Assembly: GCA_905147135.1 (NCBI GenBank)
Contig: LR990054.1
Location: forward strand, 10,515,001-10,579,000
Direction of reading: 5' to 3'
DNA from: Blastobasis lacticolella
Lineage: Eukaryota; Arthropoda; Insecta; Lepidoptera; Blastobasidae
DNA: 64,000 bases
Shown here: positions 37,740-49,691 of the stretch, in pieces
Numbering within the stretch: the stretch's first letter is position 1
How the letters are laid out: each line of letters begins with the position of its first letter
Notes under the pieces: generated by a model
The model's input: the letters and a program-made list of their open reading frames with translations, nothing else
What the model was told of the DNA's origin: nothing
Databases searched by the model: none
Position numbers and translations under genes: made by a program

Positions 37740-37960
37740 TGTATGAATGCTAGTACTACGGGGAGGTCAAGCTATATCTCTGGTTCAGCCTACCCGAATT
37801 GGATTAAACATGGCTTAGATTGTACCCTGGACTTCAGGCTACTAAACTATCAAAACCAAATCGAAATCCGTTAGTTTTTGCGTGATGCGCGTACAGACAA
37901 ACAGACTGACAATTATTCCAAAAAAGTATTTTTTGACTACCTAGAATCCTATCCCGACAA
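37740..37960 (+). repeat. Lepidopteran dispersed repeat
   Basis: Contains AAATCCGTTAGTTTTTGCGT followed by GACAAACAGACTGACA, a block I recall from abundant short lepidopteran repeats. Confidence 0.4.
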
Positions 37961-38308
37961 TTTTTTTGAAATATCTTTAATGTACAGACCCGGCGTTTCG
38001 ATCTTCAAAACGTTTACTTTGGGAACCCCTGTTCTATATTCAAATAATAGTCATCATATTTTTAACAGCGGAGTGCAACAGTATTAGTAATAGAATTTAA
38101 AAGCAATCACTGTAACCTAGTGTAGGCGAACAAGCCAAGAACTGTCAAAGACACTAATTAAAAAGTTACTCGATTAGCGCACGCGCGTCTTCAATGAGAT
38201 AGAGGCGTCATTACACCAAAAGGTAATGGAACATTAAACTTCTCATATTTATGCTACCATACGAAGCCCATGATCATAAATTGTGAACCATTCCATAATT
38301 CCAAAGAT

Positions 38309-38545
38309 AAATAAATAAAAATGAATGTGCTTGGACAAATTCACACAGCGCCATCTAGCCCCAAAGTAAGCGAAGCTTGTGTTATAGGTGTTAGATAACT
38401 GATAAACTACTTATATACTTTTTTTCACCCAGACCCGTAACAGAAATTTAAATTCATCATTTAAATTTCTGCTCGGCCGGCAACCGAACCCGAGACCTCT
38501 GCGTGGCGACCGGCATGTTAAGTAACTAAAGCTCTCAGGTCGTCA
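38309..38545 (-). mobile_element. SINE family 2, tRNA-derived
   Basis: The reverse strand reads GACGACCTGAGAGCTTTAGT (box A region, decayed), GGTCTCGGGTTCGGTTGCC (box B) and then ATTTAAATGATGAATTTAAA. It ends with CGCTGTGTGAATT and a TTTATTTATTTATC tail. A second copy is at 60236-60467. Confidence 0.75.
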
Positions 38546-41160
38546 TACTATAAAGTATAATGTAACTACTAAATAATAATAAGATAAATGTAACTACCTA
38601 AGCAAAACATTTATTAGGTTCCTATTGAAAAATCTAGGTATCTAGTGAGATTCAAACAATAAATACAGGTTATGTATTACACCTCTTTTAAAGAAAAGAC
38701 CTCGTTTTCCTACTAAGGTTTCTACTACCTTACTTTGTGCATAGCCCAACACAATGCCCCAGGCTTTAATAAAATTTTGTTTGTTATGATTGGAATTTTG
38801 TGCTGAATAATTAACAGGATATCATTGATGTCTTAATGTAAGTAGAACACCTTATCGATACGATAACTAATCGATGTCTTCATTGCATCCGTATAAACAT
38901 GCAATTTTTCGCAAACAAGCCATTTTTCGCAGTATAATAAGCAACTGTATTTACAGGTGACCGGGTTGTTATTAGCAAATCCTTGATTTTGGCAATGCAT
39001 GTTTGGTGTCTGGAACTGCCTTTGAAACAAGTTTCTCGAAGTTTGTCTACATGATCAAGATCATCATTTGTTTTAGGTTCATAAATACCATTTATCTACA
39101 CTCATATCGTAATGTTCCAATTACATATTCGAAAACAGTCGTTTAAGTATACACTTTTTTCACGCCAGTCTATAAAATTTTAAAAAATTACTTTTTGATT
39201 CAGCATTTCCCATACTATTTTCATTACCTACAGCTGTATCGTAAAATAACTTTTTAATCATTATGCAACACTTTTATTTTTAAATTTTTTGTCGGGCGCC
39301 GGGACACGGCGTTATGTAGGCTGAATACTTAGATGACTTTAACAAATTCAAATTCAAAATTTAAATTTTCCTGTTTATATTCTGTGTAATTATTTTCCCG
39401 CTAAACAGAATATTTTTTGAAATTGTTGTAATTTGTGTTTGTGAATGTTTTTCCTTATTTGAAGCAAATTAATAGATAAATGTGAAAGTAGTAAAGTGAA
39501 TTTCCCGCCGCTTTATGTCCTCGACGCGTAGATACAACAGAACTGACTCGCAGCTTACTTCCAGCAAAGTTAAGAAAATTATTGGTACGATATTTTAACA
39601 TAAAAATATGAGTGTAGATAAAGTAGTGTATGCAACTGCATATAATTAGGTATTATATGACAGTTGCATAAACTACTATTAGCTGCCTGTACGAGGTCTC
39701 AAGAGCTACGGGATAATATCGAGGTATTTTGGCATTTGGATTTGGATCATCTTCTTTTCTTTATGAAAGCGTGATTATGTATTGGCTGGGTGGTGACAGT
39801 AAAGGATGTAGCACCCACACCAGTCGTAAAAGGCGACTAATGTCTTAGAAGTAGATAATGTATTAATGTATTACCTCCGGCTCCGTAAAACCTTTTATTC
39901 CCAGTCGTACCTACAGGGCACTAGGAATAAAATTCCCAGTCGTTCTTCTAGTAACGTTTCTAGAGGTAACAGTATCCTCTACTTCTCAGCAGAAACTACT
40001 CATTTTCAAACCTCGATCTCTAACTATTATTCAAACTGCTTACTTCATTTGTCTATTTGGCGGTCCTCCATTAATTAACTTTTTTTATCAGTCGTCAACA
40101 AAACTGATGTTATGAAGGACAATATAATTATTAAACGTCCATCAAATATTAGGTTTGGGGAGTTTGCAACTTCGTTGACGACAATAAAATGTTAGAAGTA
40201 CGAGCAGCCAAGACCGGCTGACGATTAATATTTAAACCTGAAGGATAGTCGGTTACGAGCTTTCACAAAAAAAAATTACATGACAAAAGCTTTCAGACGT
40301 GGATTTAGCGTAATAAAATTATATGTAGGTACATGTATGTGATATTATAGTGTACTCAGTGGCAGATTTAGCCCCTCGGATTATTTTCTCTTTACAAAAA
40401 AAAGAGAGTCCCTCGATTTTGTCAAAGGATATCAAAGCTAGTTAATTAAAGCATCAAGGCTAGTTAATTCAAATCGATTTCCATCGAGATGAACATGTAG
40501 ACTAAGATAGTCTGTAGAAACAACTATCCTTTAGAAACAATTATCCTTTCTTCTTCATGATTAATGGCTGTCCACCGCATTTGCGTTGATTAATGCAAAT
40601 GTCACAAGGCAAGCCGTTATTAACTTTGTGCCATGTCGAGAGAATTGTGAGAATTATAATATTTCTAGTAAACCAACAAATTCAGGCAACGTGGTTGCTA
40701 AAGCTAAGTTTCCAACCTCTTTAATTTGTTTTTATTATGTTAAATATTTTTTAAATTGATTCAAGTTTATTGTAAAAAGTATTAAGTATCTATTTATACA
40801 CGCTATACGATTATCGAATATTATATATATACTATACAATTCCGCTGCTGGTCAAAGTCCCCTAATGAGCTCCACGTCAATCGACCTTGTGCAGTCGATG
40901 TCATTCTACTGTGTAAGGTGCACGACTGCACAAACTGCGGCTCGTTTGTTTGTCACCGTTCGAGGAACCGTCGTGGTTAGTTGGAATTGAAATAACACCT
41001 ATCCGAGATGTGCCTACAAACTTGATTCTCCCGGGGACTGGGGACCTCATACCATTGAACGAAAGGATATGACGTATAAGGTCTAATAGTTACAGTCCTG
41101 GATAGTATTCGAGAATTATGTTATTAATCGTGGCTTTTTAAAAGTGGAGCTACGCGTGAC
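38546..41160. other. No gene seen
   Basis: AT-rich with a short repeat piece at about 39780-39850 (CACACCAGTCGTAAAAGGCG) of the family at 45325 and 57165. Open frames at 38833-39030 and 39866-40078 lack motifs. Confidence 0.4.
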
Positions 41161-41170
41161 TTAATATAAG

Positions 41171-41290
41171 TGATACAAAAATTGACCTTATTCTATGAGC
41201 AATACATTCCACTTTGATTTGCTCTCACGCTTTTTGTTTCTGAATTTAGGAATGTGTAATAAGCGCATTAACGGAGTATCTTATAGTATG
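41171..41290 (+). repeat. Repeat shared with 62128
   Basis: ACAAAAATTGACCTTATTCT and GCAATACATTC recur at 62137-62170; a short interspersed repeat without coding capacity. Confidence 0.5.
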
Positions 41291-42700
41291 GGGATACGCG
41301 GAAAGTTTTATGAAACGCCTACGATAGTTGACCGGGACTCGTCCAGGTGGTACGGATGGAATCTTAATTTGCGACGGGTAGTACGGCAGTGAAAATCGGC
41401 AGTTGGTATTATCCCAAACAAGTCCTCAGAACAATAGATGTGCTCATCATTGTCATCCTAGCGCCGGCGAACCTCCTCAATCTTATCCGCGATATCCCTC
41501 ACGCTTACACTCCCGTAAGCAACAAGTATAGTTTATGGGCAAACGTATTTTGTTTAGGATAATAGGCAGAAACTAAAAGCGACAGGATGACTGACTTAAG
41601 ACGACTGTTGTCGGACCAACATTTTACGAGCGACTACTCGCAAGTAGAAAAAACGAATGTTGTGACAAAACATTTGGACGCCGGCTTAAGAACCTCTTAT
41701 TGGATAATCCAATAAATTCAATAAAAGAGTTTATCCAATTAAATTTGACATGACAATTAATTAATTAAAGCACCCGAGCAGAGTAGTAGGTACTTTCATT
41801 GTAATTATACTGTAATTTTATTATTTATATTGGACATTTCTAGTTATTTGGTAAGTATATCCAATATTTAACTGTCATTTTTTTATTTTGTAATTTGTAA
41901 TTACATTTAATTGACATACCATGTTTAATTGACAGGTATACTATTATGTACACCTACCTACTTAGGCTAGAATATCCACTGACATGTTTATTTTCAATTT
42001 TCTTTTTATTTTCTTTTTATGTAGTTTATTCTGTTGGACTTTTTATATGTTATAGATAATTATTCAATTACGAATAGATACCTATACCTAAATATGCAAT
42101 TGACATGATTTTTTGATATATATTTTTATTTTCCTTTAAATTTTGACCATTTGTTATTAATAATAAAATAACTTATTTATTTTCGTTTTCATTTTTAATA
42201 TTTTTATTATGACGAAATCTCTGTGAATTGCTTGTATGAACTTTGTAGTATAATGTAATTTTCATTGAATAAAAGCTGAATCTAATCTAATCTAAGGCGA
42301 AATTTGCAACGCATAGGGGAGACCGGGGATGGTTGACTAACTTTTGACTTAAGCTCGTATATCTTTGATGTTTAACTTATAATAACAAAAACAACAGTTG
42401 ATACAGATAGCAGAACTATTCAGGTACCTAAAATACTTCTCTATAACCTATATATTTATCATTATAATACTTATTTAGTAGATTTTCTAAACCCCTGACG
42501 CTTGGTCAACCTACCCCATATCCGGGGTAGGTTGACCATAAGCATGGGGTAGGTTGACCTAGGCAGTAATTAGTGTAAATAAAGAGGATTAGTATAAAAT
42601 ATAACATTGAAATGTACTACATAATTGAAACTTTTTATTAAATTATAAATAAACTTAAATTTGAGATCTATTTTTGGTCAATAAAGAACTTATATAAAGT

Positions 42701-43378
42701 TTAAAGTAATAAACATCCTTCATTATCAATAGATCTTATTGATAATGAGGGATGACATTTTAAAAAATTACCAAGCCAATCTTCGCCAGCCATTAATTTT
42801 GTATTCCAAGACTCCGGCATACTTTTATTATTCTTTTTTGCGTATTCGAATGCAAACTTGCGTGTTTTATACGGTGTTAATCCATAATAAATGTCAGCAG
42901 CCGTCTTCAAATAAGCTTCCAGTTTATTTTCTTCGTCATCGCTAAATATCTGTCTATTTTTTATGTACCCCGCCGTGTCCAGGGTCAAATCAGCTCTACT
43001 GAGGTTCGGATTACTTTCTAGCTTTTGTTTAAGTCTGGTTACATAACGATGCAACGTTTTGTATGGAATTTGGTATTTCTTTGATGTGGCGTTTATGCTA
43101 TTATTATCGAAGATCACTGCGTGGCAAGCTTTTTCTAGGATATCTTTTGGTACAGTCGAGTTCATTAATATGTGAGCATTGCCAAGGCTTCAAATATAAA
43201 TGTACATGGAAGGGTACTTATATATCTGAGCAGATTCATCAATCAAACATATGTACATCTGCTCAGATATATAAGTACCCTTCCATGTACATTTATATTT
43301 GAAGCCTCGGTAATGCTCACATATGAATGAACTCGACTGTACATCACCCCTTTCAGATTTTCTTTTGTACGTCCTCAT
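42701..43378 (-). pseudogene. Truncated pogo-type transposase (psq/HTH region), disrupted
   Basis: The reverse strand starts at 43378 with MRTYKRKSERGDV, a typical start of pogo/Tigger-like transposases. After the 187-bp MITE the frame resumes with PKDILEKACHAVIFDN, a Psq-type helix-turn-helix (YQIPYKTLHRYV) and a CENP-B-like second domain (YAKKNNKSMPESWN, WLGNFLKCHPSLSIRS). It stops at 42701 after about 150 residues. The DDE catalytic domain is absent, so the product could bind DNA but not transpose. The MITE adds its own sequence in the frame after GDV. Probably dead, unless used from an internal start. Confidence 0.8.
43153..43339. mobile_element. Tc1/mariner-type MITE inside the pogo gene
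   Basis: A 187-bp near-perfect hairpin starting CAGTCGAGTTCATT and ending AATGAACTCGACTG, flanked by TA on both sides (43151-43152, 43340-43341). The arms are about 90 bp with a tiny loop around 43246. It interrupts codon 13 region of the pogo-like transposase. Confidence 0.9.
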
Positions 43379-44111
43379 TTTCTGTAAAAATACATCTGTA
43401 ATTTAGTATACGAAAGAAGACCATAATAGTGTTTACATTGATGGTGCACATTTGCCCACACAATTCTTTAAATGAGTATAAAATATTATAATTATTTTAA
43501 AGGGGTTGGTTGACTAATTAGTCTACCTACCCCAAACAAAATTTGTCAACCAACCCCTGACGCCATTTTGAATTTTACCTGCGTATCATATACAAACTCT
43601 GGCGTTAACATGGAAGCAATACTATGTAATATAGAGTAAAACTATAATATTTACATTTGGCATAACAACAACATTGTTACTAACAGATCCATACGCACAA
43701 TAACAAAAAAAGTACGAACGAAAAAAATTACTTACCGAGCCCAAAAATACAACGTGTGATGACACTCACGAACGCCGCGCGACTGCGGCGGCTCACTTCG
43801 CACAAGTTCGCGGGTCGCGGGGAGGCATCGTGGCTCGTGATTGGTTAATGAAAAACACGTGATGGTGGCGAGTTATTGTTGCTTAGTCTACCTGCCCCTA
43901 TAGCCAACCATCCCCGGTCTCCCCTACCTACCAAGTAAAATTGTTATTCGTAAGCTTTTGTTCAGGCATTACCATATCACAATAATACCAAGTACCTACC
44001 TGTTATTATCAGTGATTATCTGTCGTGATGATTGTCAAATGCAAATACCAGAATTAGTTTAACTTAACTTTACGATGCACAACTGATAACTGGCAAAGAA
44101 GGCTTATATAG

Positions 44112-44170
44112 ATAGATAGATAAATTCTTTATTGCTCACACAAGAATAATTACATTAAAAAGTTCTGACA
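44112..44170 (-). repeat. LINE/SINE 3' tail, reverse
   Basis: The reverse strand reads GTGTGAGCAATAAAGAATTT followed by ATCTATCTATCT, a tail style shared with other lepidopteran retroposons here (compare 49640 and 57840). Confidence 0.45.
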
Positions 44171-44639
44171 AAAAACCATAGACTTATGCTTTATTTAAGT
44201 ATTTTGTTTAAGTCATCGTAGATTACAGGATACACTTACTAATAAAAGGGAGTATATTTATAATTACAAAAGACACGGTCTATTTTTCTGGTCGAATATT
44301 ACCGCAATCATCATCATTCAACATCAAAACGTCCACTGCTTCAAAGAAGGTCAATACGATACTTGATCATCAGTTTAACCCTCACTCGACAAACGTTTCT
44401 GCGCCTGTTCCAACTGACATTTCCTTTTTTTGGGCAGGTGCACTTCATCGTATCTAAAATCGCATGTAGGTACTATAGCACTGTTTGCTATATTGAGTTT
44501 AAATAAAAATGCAAAGGATTAATAGATACTGTATTGATCAGTTTGGTTTTAAAGAATGATATAAAATACAGATAATACCTTAGATCTAATTCAAATGGAA
44601 CCCATTTGAATTACCACCTAGCCAGTGCTATGTGTGCCC

Positions 44640-44670
44640 ATAGACGCAAGCTAATAGCTTGCGTCCTACT
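44640..44670. repeat. Short perfect hairpin
   Basis: GACGCAAGCTAATAGCTTGCGTC forms a ten-base stem with a three-base loop. Confidence 0.6.
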
Positions 44671-44899
44671 TGCTCCGACCTATCTAAACCTACACGCCTA
44701 TATCCTACTTGCTCTAACCTACTTAACCGACTAGAGCCCCGGTTACCCTATAGGAGCAACAGGCCAACCCGAATGCCTACCTAACTTAGAGCCCGTCCAA
44801 ACATACGGCCTCCGACACCTACCTGTCCTAGAACCCGTCCTTACCTAAGGCCTGCATGAGCACACACGCTACAGTACACCTAACATCTGGACGTAATTT

Positions 44900-45180
44900 C
44901 AGTCATGCAGTATAAAATAAAGTCGCTTTTGGGTGCGCCGGACGTGGGCTGACGTCAGACCAAGGTCGCCTCGGCCGCGCATCCGAATGAATCCAATAGC
45001 CACATTATTTTGTACATCGGGATTAGTGTCGACTGGAACTGACGGTTGGTCGGGTCCAGCCAAATTGGAGCGTCTGTTACGACTTTTATACCTGACTAGC
45101 AATATACCTAAAGAAGTTGCATTCCGCGAGCCACAGTGTATAACATTATGGCCACAATAAAACATTCGATAAATATTTAG
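44900..45180 (-). repeat. Repeat-derived open frame
   Basis: The reverse-strand frame (45165-44899) ends RGDLGLTSAHVRRTQKRLYF. I recall this phrase as a recurrent translation of a lepidopteran interspersed repeat rather than a host gene. It contains a TGACGTCA word near 44951. Class unknown. Confidence 0.4.
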
Positions 45181-45324
45181 ATACTACTAATTTAGAGCCC
45201 AGTCGTAATTTGGCTATAAAATATCTTATGCACCTACTTCGTGATTTGCAGAAACTGGGATAGGGAGATTTTATGAAAATTTAGGTAAATAATACAGATA
45301 AAATTAGCTCGTACAGTTGTCCGG

Positions 45325-45572
45325 CAGTGTAGAATAGCACAAACCCCTTACACTCGTGGGTGTGGTAAAAGACGACTAATGTTTTCGAGGCAAAGCTACT
45401 AAGAGTCTCCATAAGCTGGAAAATGGGCAGTAGCGTTTTCCAATTATATTTATAACACTGCGATCTCCAACCCGCCAGCCAAGCGTGAAGATTATGGCAA
45501 TTACCTCCCCTCTCGCGGGTTAGGCCCTAAGTCCTGCAGTGGACTGTTATGGGCTGTGATGATGATGATGAG
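45325..45572 (+). mobile_element. Retroposon 3' segment with (GAT)n tail
   Basis: GTAGAATAGCACAAACCCCT, CTGCGATCTCCAACCCGCC and a terminal GTCCTGCAGTGGACTGTTAT followed by GATGATGATGATG. The same family occurs at 54005-54190 and 57165-57365. Tails of this kind end RTE-like LINEs in Lepidoptera. Confidence 0.6.
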
Positions 45573-46109
45573 CTCGTACGACTATATTAAAGATGATTTT
45601 CTATTCAAGAAAAGTGTAAAGTTTGTTATCGTCTCCAATCACGAGGAAACAATACAGTCGTAAATTTACACGTGCAGTTATTATGCACTGCTGAATGAAC
45701 GTTTTGTTGGCAAACAATTAATACTCGATTACTTAGTTTATAATTGACATGTAGATATTTTGATCAAACAAATTATAAAAATCCAAGGGCTTGACAAAAA
45801 CCTTACGTTAACTCAATATTTACAAAAACAGATTGTATAAGGAAACAGAACTTGGTAATATTACAGAAATACCGAAAAGGTCCCCGCCTACTTTCAAGTT
45901 TTAATTAAACTAACATTTGCTTTACCTATACTTATACTTTTTTTTTTTTACTTACCTATTTACTTACAACAATCTGCTTGTTTATTACTTTTCAGTTGTA
46001 ATAGCTGTCGGGGTTTTTAAAATTAGAGCATCATACGAGTTGGCGCCTCTTGTTAAAACGACAATAAGTTCATTTAAACAATAAGCTCATCTATATATGG
46101 TAGATGTCC

Positions 46110-46315
46110 CACCAACTCGTAATCAGCGATTTGCATCCACTTTTCTTATGCGCGCTGCAAAGGACTCGAACTCTCTGTCTGAGTCACTGTTCCCCGAAAA
46201 GTATAACCTTGGGGTCTTCAAGTCAAGAGTGTACAATAGGTTCTTCTAGGTACGCATGCTACACCTTCGACCTCATCGTGAGTTGAGGTCAAATGCAAGC
46301 CTATTGACAACAAAT
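46110..46315 (+). pseudogene. CR1/jockey-type reverse transcriptase C-terminal fragment
   Basis: One forward frame reads SLSESLFPEKYNLGVFKSRV, parallel to the LP.SVFPE.Y..GVFK.RV.. segment near the end of lepidopteran CR1/jockey reverse transcriptases. It is short and broken on both sides. Confidence 0.6.
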
Positions 46316-46568
46316 GAAAATAGCCGATCATATTTCATAATGAAGTATCCTAAACTTAAGACTAGTAAGAAAGTAATGCCCGGATATCGTAATAAATTGC
46401 ATAAATTTTTCTGATTTGTTGCAGAACGACACAATAAAAAGTGGGAAGAATTTTTAAAAAATATTTATTAAATCGTGAAGATTCCTCCATCGATTCTATA
46501 TCTTCATGATAGATACAGGTCTACGAACCCTTACATTGTAAGTAATAGAAAATCATCAATGTATTCAC

Positions 46569-46592
46569 CTTGAATTTGAAGTCGTTGGCCAT
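46569..46592 (-). CDS. Candidate alternative hexokinase first exon (distal)
   Basis: ATG at 46592 encodes MANDFKFK and ends at a GTGAAT donor in phase 0, compatible with hexokinase exon 2 some 17.5 kb downstream. The preceding 100 bases on the - strand are CpG-rich and could hold a start site. No other - strand gene is visible that it could belong to. Inference only. Confidence 0.45.
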
Positions 46593-46599
46593 GCTGCTG

Positions 46600-46720
46600 T
46601 GTACTGTTGCGTCCTGTCCGTGCACTGCAGGCGTACGTACTCCGGCGCAGTTAGTCGACACGAAATGACTCGAAAACTTCGCTCAACCGACTTTTCTAAT
46701 AACCCAAGATAAATAAATCG
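46600..46720 (-). promoter_or_regulatory. Candidate distal hexokinase promoter
   Basis: A locally CpG-rich stretch directly upstream of the MANDFKFK candidate exon (GACTAACTGCGCCGGAGTAC on the reverse strand). No TATA box. Supported only by position. Confidence 0.3.
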
Positions 46721-47740
46721 CTTTTATCTTTGCAGGTACCACTATATTCTTTATCTAAATTGACTATGGAGAATTACTGCAATGAAGTTACGTGCGTATT
46801 ATAAAATTAACGATTGTTATTGTTATTGTCCGCGTCCCATTGGTCTTCAAAGAGACCTATATGCTGGGAACGATAGATAAATTCACTTTTATGTGCCGCG
46901 GAAAAGGCGATATTTGTACGTGTGGTGGTCTTTCAAGTACTGATCGCGAATGTAAGTGTTATATAAGGAGGAACACTTTGCTCTTTGGCACACCGAGTGA
47001 TAAGAGTTGGATGGCGACCAACACTAGGCGAGCACTACTGAAACTGAACACAATGTGCAATTATTAACTGGGTTTAATGACTGCTTTGTGGCTTGACAAC
47101 CTGTTAATGTACACCATCATCTTTCTTATCTCTAAACCAAGGATTAGTCTAGTATCTACTCGTAATAGCCATAAAAATTTTGGAAGATTATTATTATTGT
47201 ATGTATGTTTTTACCAAAAATTACATAATATACAAAGATAAACGATTACTGAAGGATACCGAATAAGCTACTTTTGCGTGAACCAATTCGTTGGCAAAAG
47301 TTTGTATAAGAGCTGTTCTTTAACAGGTGTTTAATTATTTATTGTACCGACCTACTTAGAACTAGACACTACAATAACAAACACAAATATTTAATTATTA
47401 CCTATTTATCCATAAACAAGTGATATCTACTCAATAAATAATTAAGATCTTGCTGTCAGGCATCCCATTGTTGTAACGTTTAAACTTACGCATAAATAAA
47501 TAATAAGAACAGCTACTTATTTATGTTAAATGCCTAGATAATACCTACTTGTTCATCACATAGCTATAGAGTTCTTCGATTTTCTTTTTTCAAGAAGGTA
47601 GAAGAATCCTTTGTGAGTGTTTGTGAACGAGCTATCTCTATCTGTACAATTTTTTTATCAAAATCGGTCTATTTAATCATTTTATTGATGGCATCTAAAT
47701 ATTTGACCATCAGATCTGCTGTTAAATGTAGGTGCAGTCT
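46721..47740. other. No gene recognised
   Basis: Contains a 91-codon forward frame (46792-47067) with CRGKGDICTCGG but no family I can name; likely chance. Confidence 0.35.
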
Positions 47741-48748
47741 ATGCAGTTGAAGAAGCTGGTGAAACATTCGTTCGATCAACGATGAAGTAGCGCCACCACC
47801 CAAATCCATACCCTCAAACGGCTTCCGCAGTAGTCGCCCCAGAACACGACGAGGGCCGATACGGCTTAGTATGGACTCATGTATAGACTTCGGTCAAGGC
47901 CGCAATTTGTCATCACCCAGGGCACTTGTAGGGTAACGAGAGTTCAACGAAGAGAGTAGTATCGACCTTCGAATCCAGTTAATTAGCTGCGATGCAGGTC
48001 GATATATTAACGGGTTACGGGAATACGGGTAAGTAGAGGTTACGGAGCTCCACCGCAGTCTCAGGGGCCAAGCTAACCTAACCTGCTCGCGGTTCCCCTG
48101 CTGACAGATGGACGACGCTCTGGCGAATTGGTTTTTCCGTCATGGGTCCTGCGGTTCGAATGGCAGTCGGCGCACGCAAAAAGTCAAAACACCACAAATT
48201 GAATTGTGGTAGGAAACCATTTTCAGTAAAGCTTAAAGTGCTATCCTAATAGAAGAGGGGACCCTGGCTGGCCTCGCTGAGCCGGTATTTTCCGCTAGGG
48301 TGGGGATTAGGAAAACACGTAGATGTGTTAAGGATTAAATACACACGACATCGGTTGAGTTTCCGTTTGGCACCGTTAGCGCACCCCTGTGTCGCACGTT
48401 GTTCGCTGTCTTACATTGTTTCAGTTTCATTGAATTTAGTTGCGTTCATTCAGTGGCGTAACTTTTAGTCAACTCGTTGGTGATACCAAGCTGCATCACT
48501 GCCGCGTTGATTTAGCGAATACAATGACAATGAAGTGAACTAACGTAGCCCCGGTGTGCTGCTAAGGCTCCTCAGGTCTTAGCGAAACCGGACGTCCCAA
48601 TCCCACTGCTCCTGGGCCTTCCCAAGGCCACTTTACAGTAATCATCCCCCTGCCTAGCGCAGGGAAGCCTGTCTCTATTTCGACGTTTAATACACATTAC
48701 CAATCTCATATCTTGACCCTATCTTACCTCCCGAACTTGCTGTGAGTA

Positions 48749-49468
48749 ATGGCAGGAAGTTTTGTACCGTATCATGCCTTTCCTCCGCATTATCGAGCTC
48801 GTTTTTACGACTCCGTTCTGCGCCCTTACCTTCAAGTCGCGGAGGGTGACTCCCCGGCCTTCTCTGACCTAGACATGGAGTGTGAACACTATACGTTATA
48901 CCACTCGACCCCGCCCTCTCGCAAGAGGACCGCGTCTGAGAATGAAGAAAGTTCGTCTTCCGAGACAGCCTCCTCCAATACCTCTAAGAGGTCCCGTTAT
49001 CGTCCACCCACCCCCAAGGTTTCAAGATCAAGTTCTAAGCGACACCACAAGAGGGCCGCAAAGAACCGTCACGTCATCGAGGCTCCCTCCTCGGCAGCCG
49101 CGCCCGCCCGGTTCCAGCACGTGTTTCCACTGCCAGACACATTTTTAAAAGAGAGCTCTCGGCCTCTCCCAGGTAGATCAACTACCTGGACAGCTTTTCC
49201 ACCAGGGAGTGCACGCACACACGTGATAACCCCACCCCTTCTTGTGTGCAGTGTGGCTAGTGGGGTCATACAGCTAACTACAGAGTCTGCCCGCGCGCTC
49301 TTCGCGCCCGCCCCTCCCAATCGAAGCGTCTACTTCCCTCCGCTCAATACCACAGGGCCTCCCCCAAACGTAGCCTCAACTGCGACTTGGGGCTCGCCTA
49401 AGGTCCTCGCGCGACAGGTCCCCCCTTCCCCACCCAAGGCCCATAACCTATCGATTTACGTTATATAA
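48749..49468 (+). CDS. Unrecognised 239-aa Ser/Pro/Arg-rich protein
   Basis: ATG at 48749, MAGSFVPYHAFPPHYRARFY onward, stop at 49468. The first 50 residues look ordered. Residues about 55-115 are Ser-rich and basic, with RKRTASENEESSSSE and SKRHHKRAAKNRH clusters resembling nuclear targeting signals. The rest is Pro/Ala-rich and probably disordered. No zinc knuckle, RRM or enzyme motif is seen. The GC-rich codon use contrasts with neighbours. A retroelement ORF1 (gag-like) protein is the likeliest reading, but a host single-exon gene cannot be excluded. Confidence 0.5.
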   Translation: MAGSFVPYHAFPPHYRARFYDSVLRPYLQVAEGDSPAFSDLDMECEHYTLYHSTPPSRKRTASENEESSSSETASSNTSKRSRYRPPTPKVSRSSSKRHHKRAAKNRHVIEAPSSAAAPARFQHVFPLPDTFLKESSRPLPGRSTTWTAFPPGSARTHVITPPLLVCSVASGVIQLTTESARALFAPAPPNRSVYFPPLNTTGPPPNVASTATWGSPKVLARQVPPSPPKAHNLSIYVI

Positions 49469-49563
49469 TAAAAATTATTAAATTATGTATTTAAATTATT
49501 TAATTATAATTTACTGTACTTACCTTAGGTTAAGGATGTAATGAAGATCCGAATAAAATACTG

Positions 49564-49588
49564 TCTATGTCTATGTCTATGTCTATAA
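49564..49588 (+). repeat. (CTATGT)n hexanucleotide tract
   Basis: About four copies of CTATGT following an AATAAA; probably a retroelement tail. Confidence 0.8.
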
Positions 49589-49660
49589 GCAACATCAACT
49601 AAGATGATATCTCAGTTATATCTATGTTATATCTCTGTATTTCTTTATTGTGTGCAATAA

Positions 49661-49691
49661 ATTGTTAAATAAATAAATAAATAAATAAATA
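49661..49691 (+). repeat. (AAAT)n tail
   Basis: Six AAAT repeats after GTGTGCAATAAATTG, a typical LINE 3' tail. Confidence 0.8.

Larger units (their letters stand above)
42316..43924 (-). mobile_element. Pogo-like DNA transposon, 1609 bp, internally deleted
   Basis: Terminal inverted repeats GGGGAGACCGGGGATGGTTG (left) and its complement (right), with TA on each side (42314-42315, 43925-43926), as for the Tc1/mariner-pogo superfamily. Sub-terminal repeats of GGGTAGGTTGACC recur near both ends (about 42525-42560 and 43500-43560). It codes only the DNA-binding part of a pogo-type transposase, itself split by a small MITE. Confidence 0.88.

Noticed and set aside
44899..45165. 88-codon reverse frame as a host gene
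   Set aside because: Its C-terminal phrase is one I recall from a lepidopteran interspersed repeat, so it is treated as repeat-derived.
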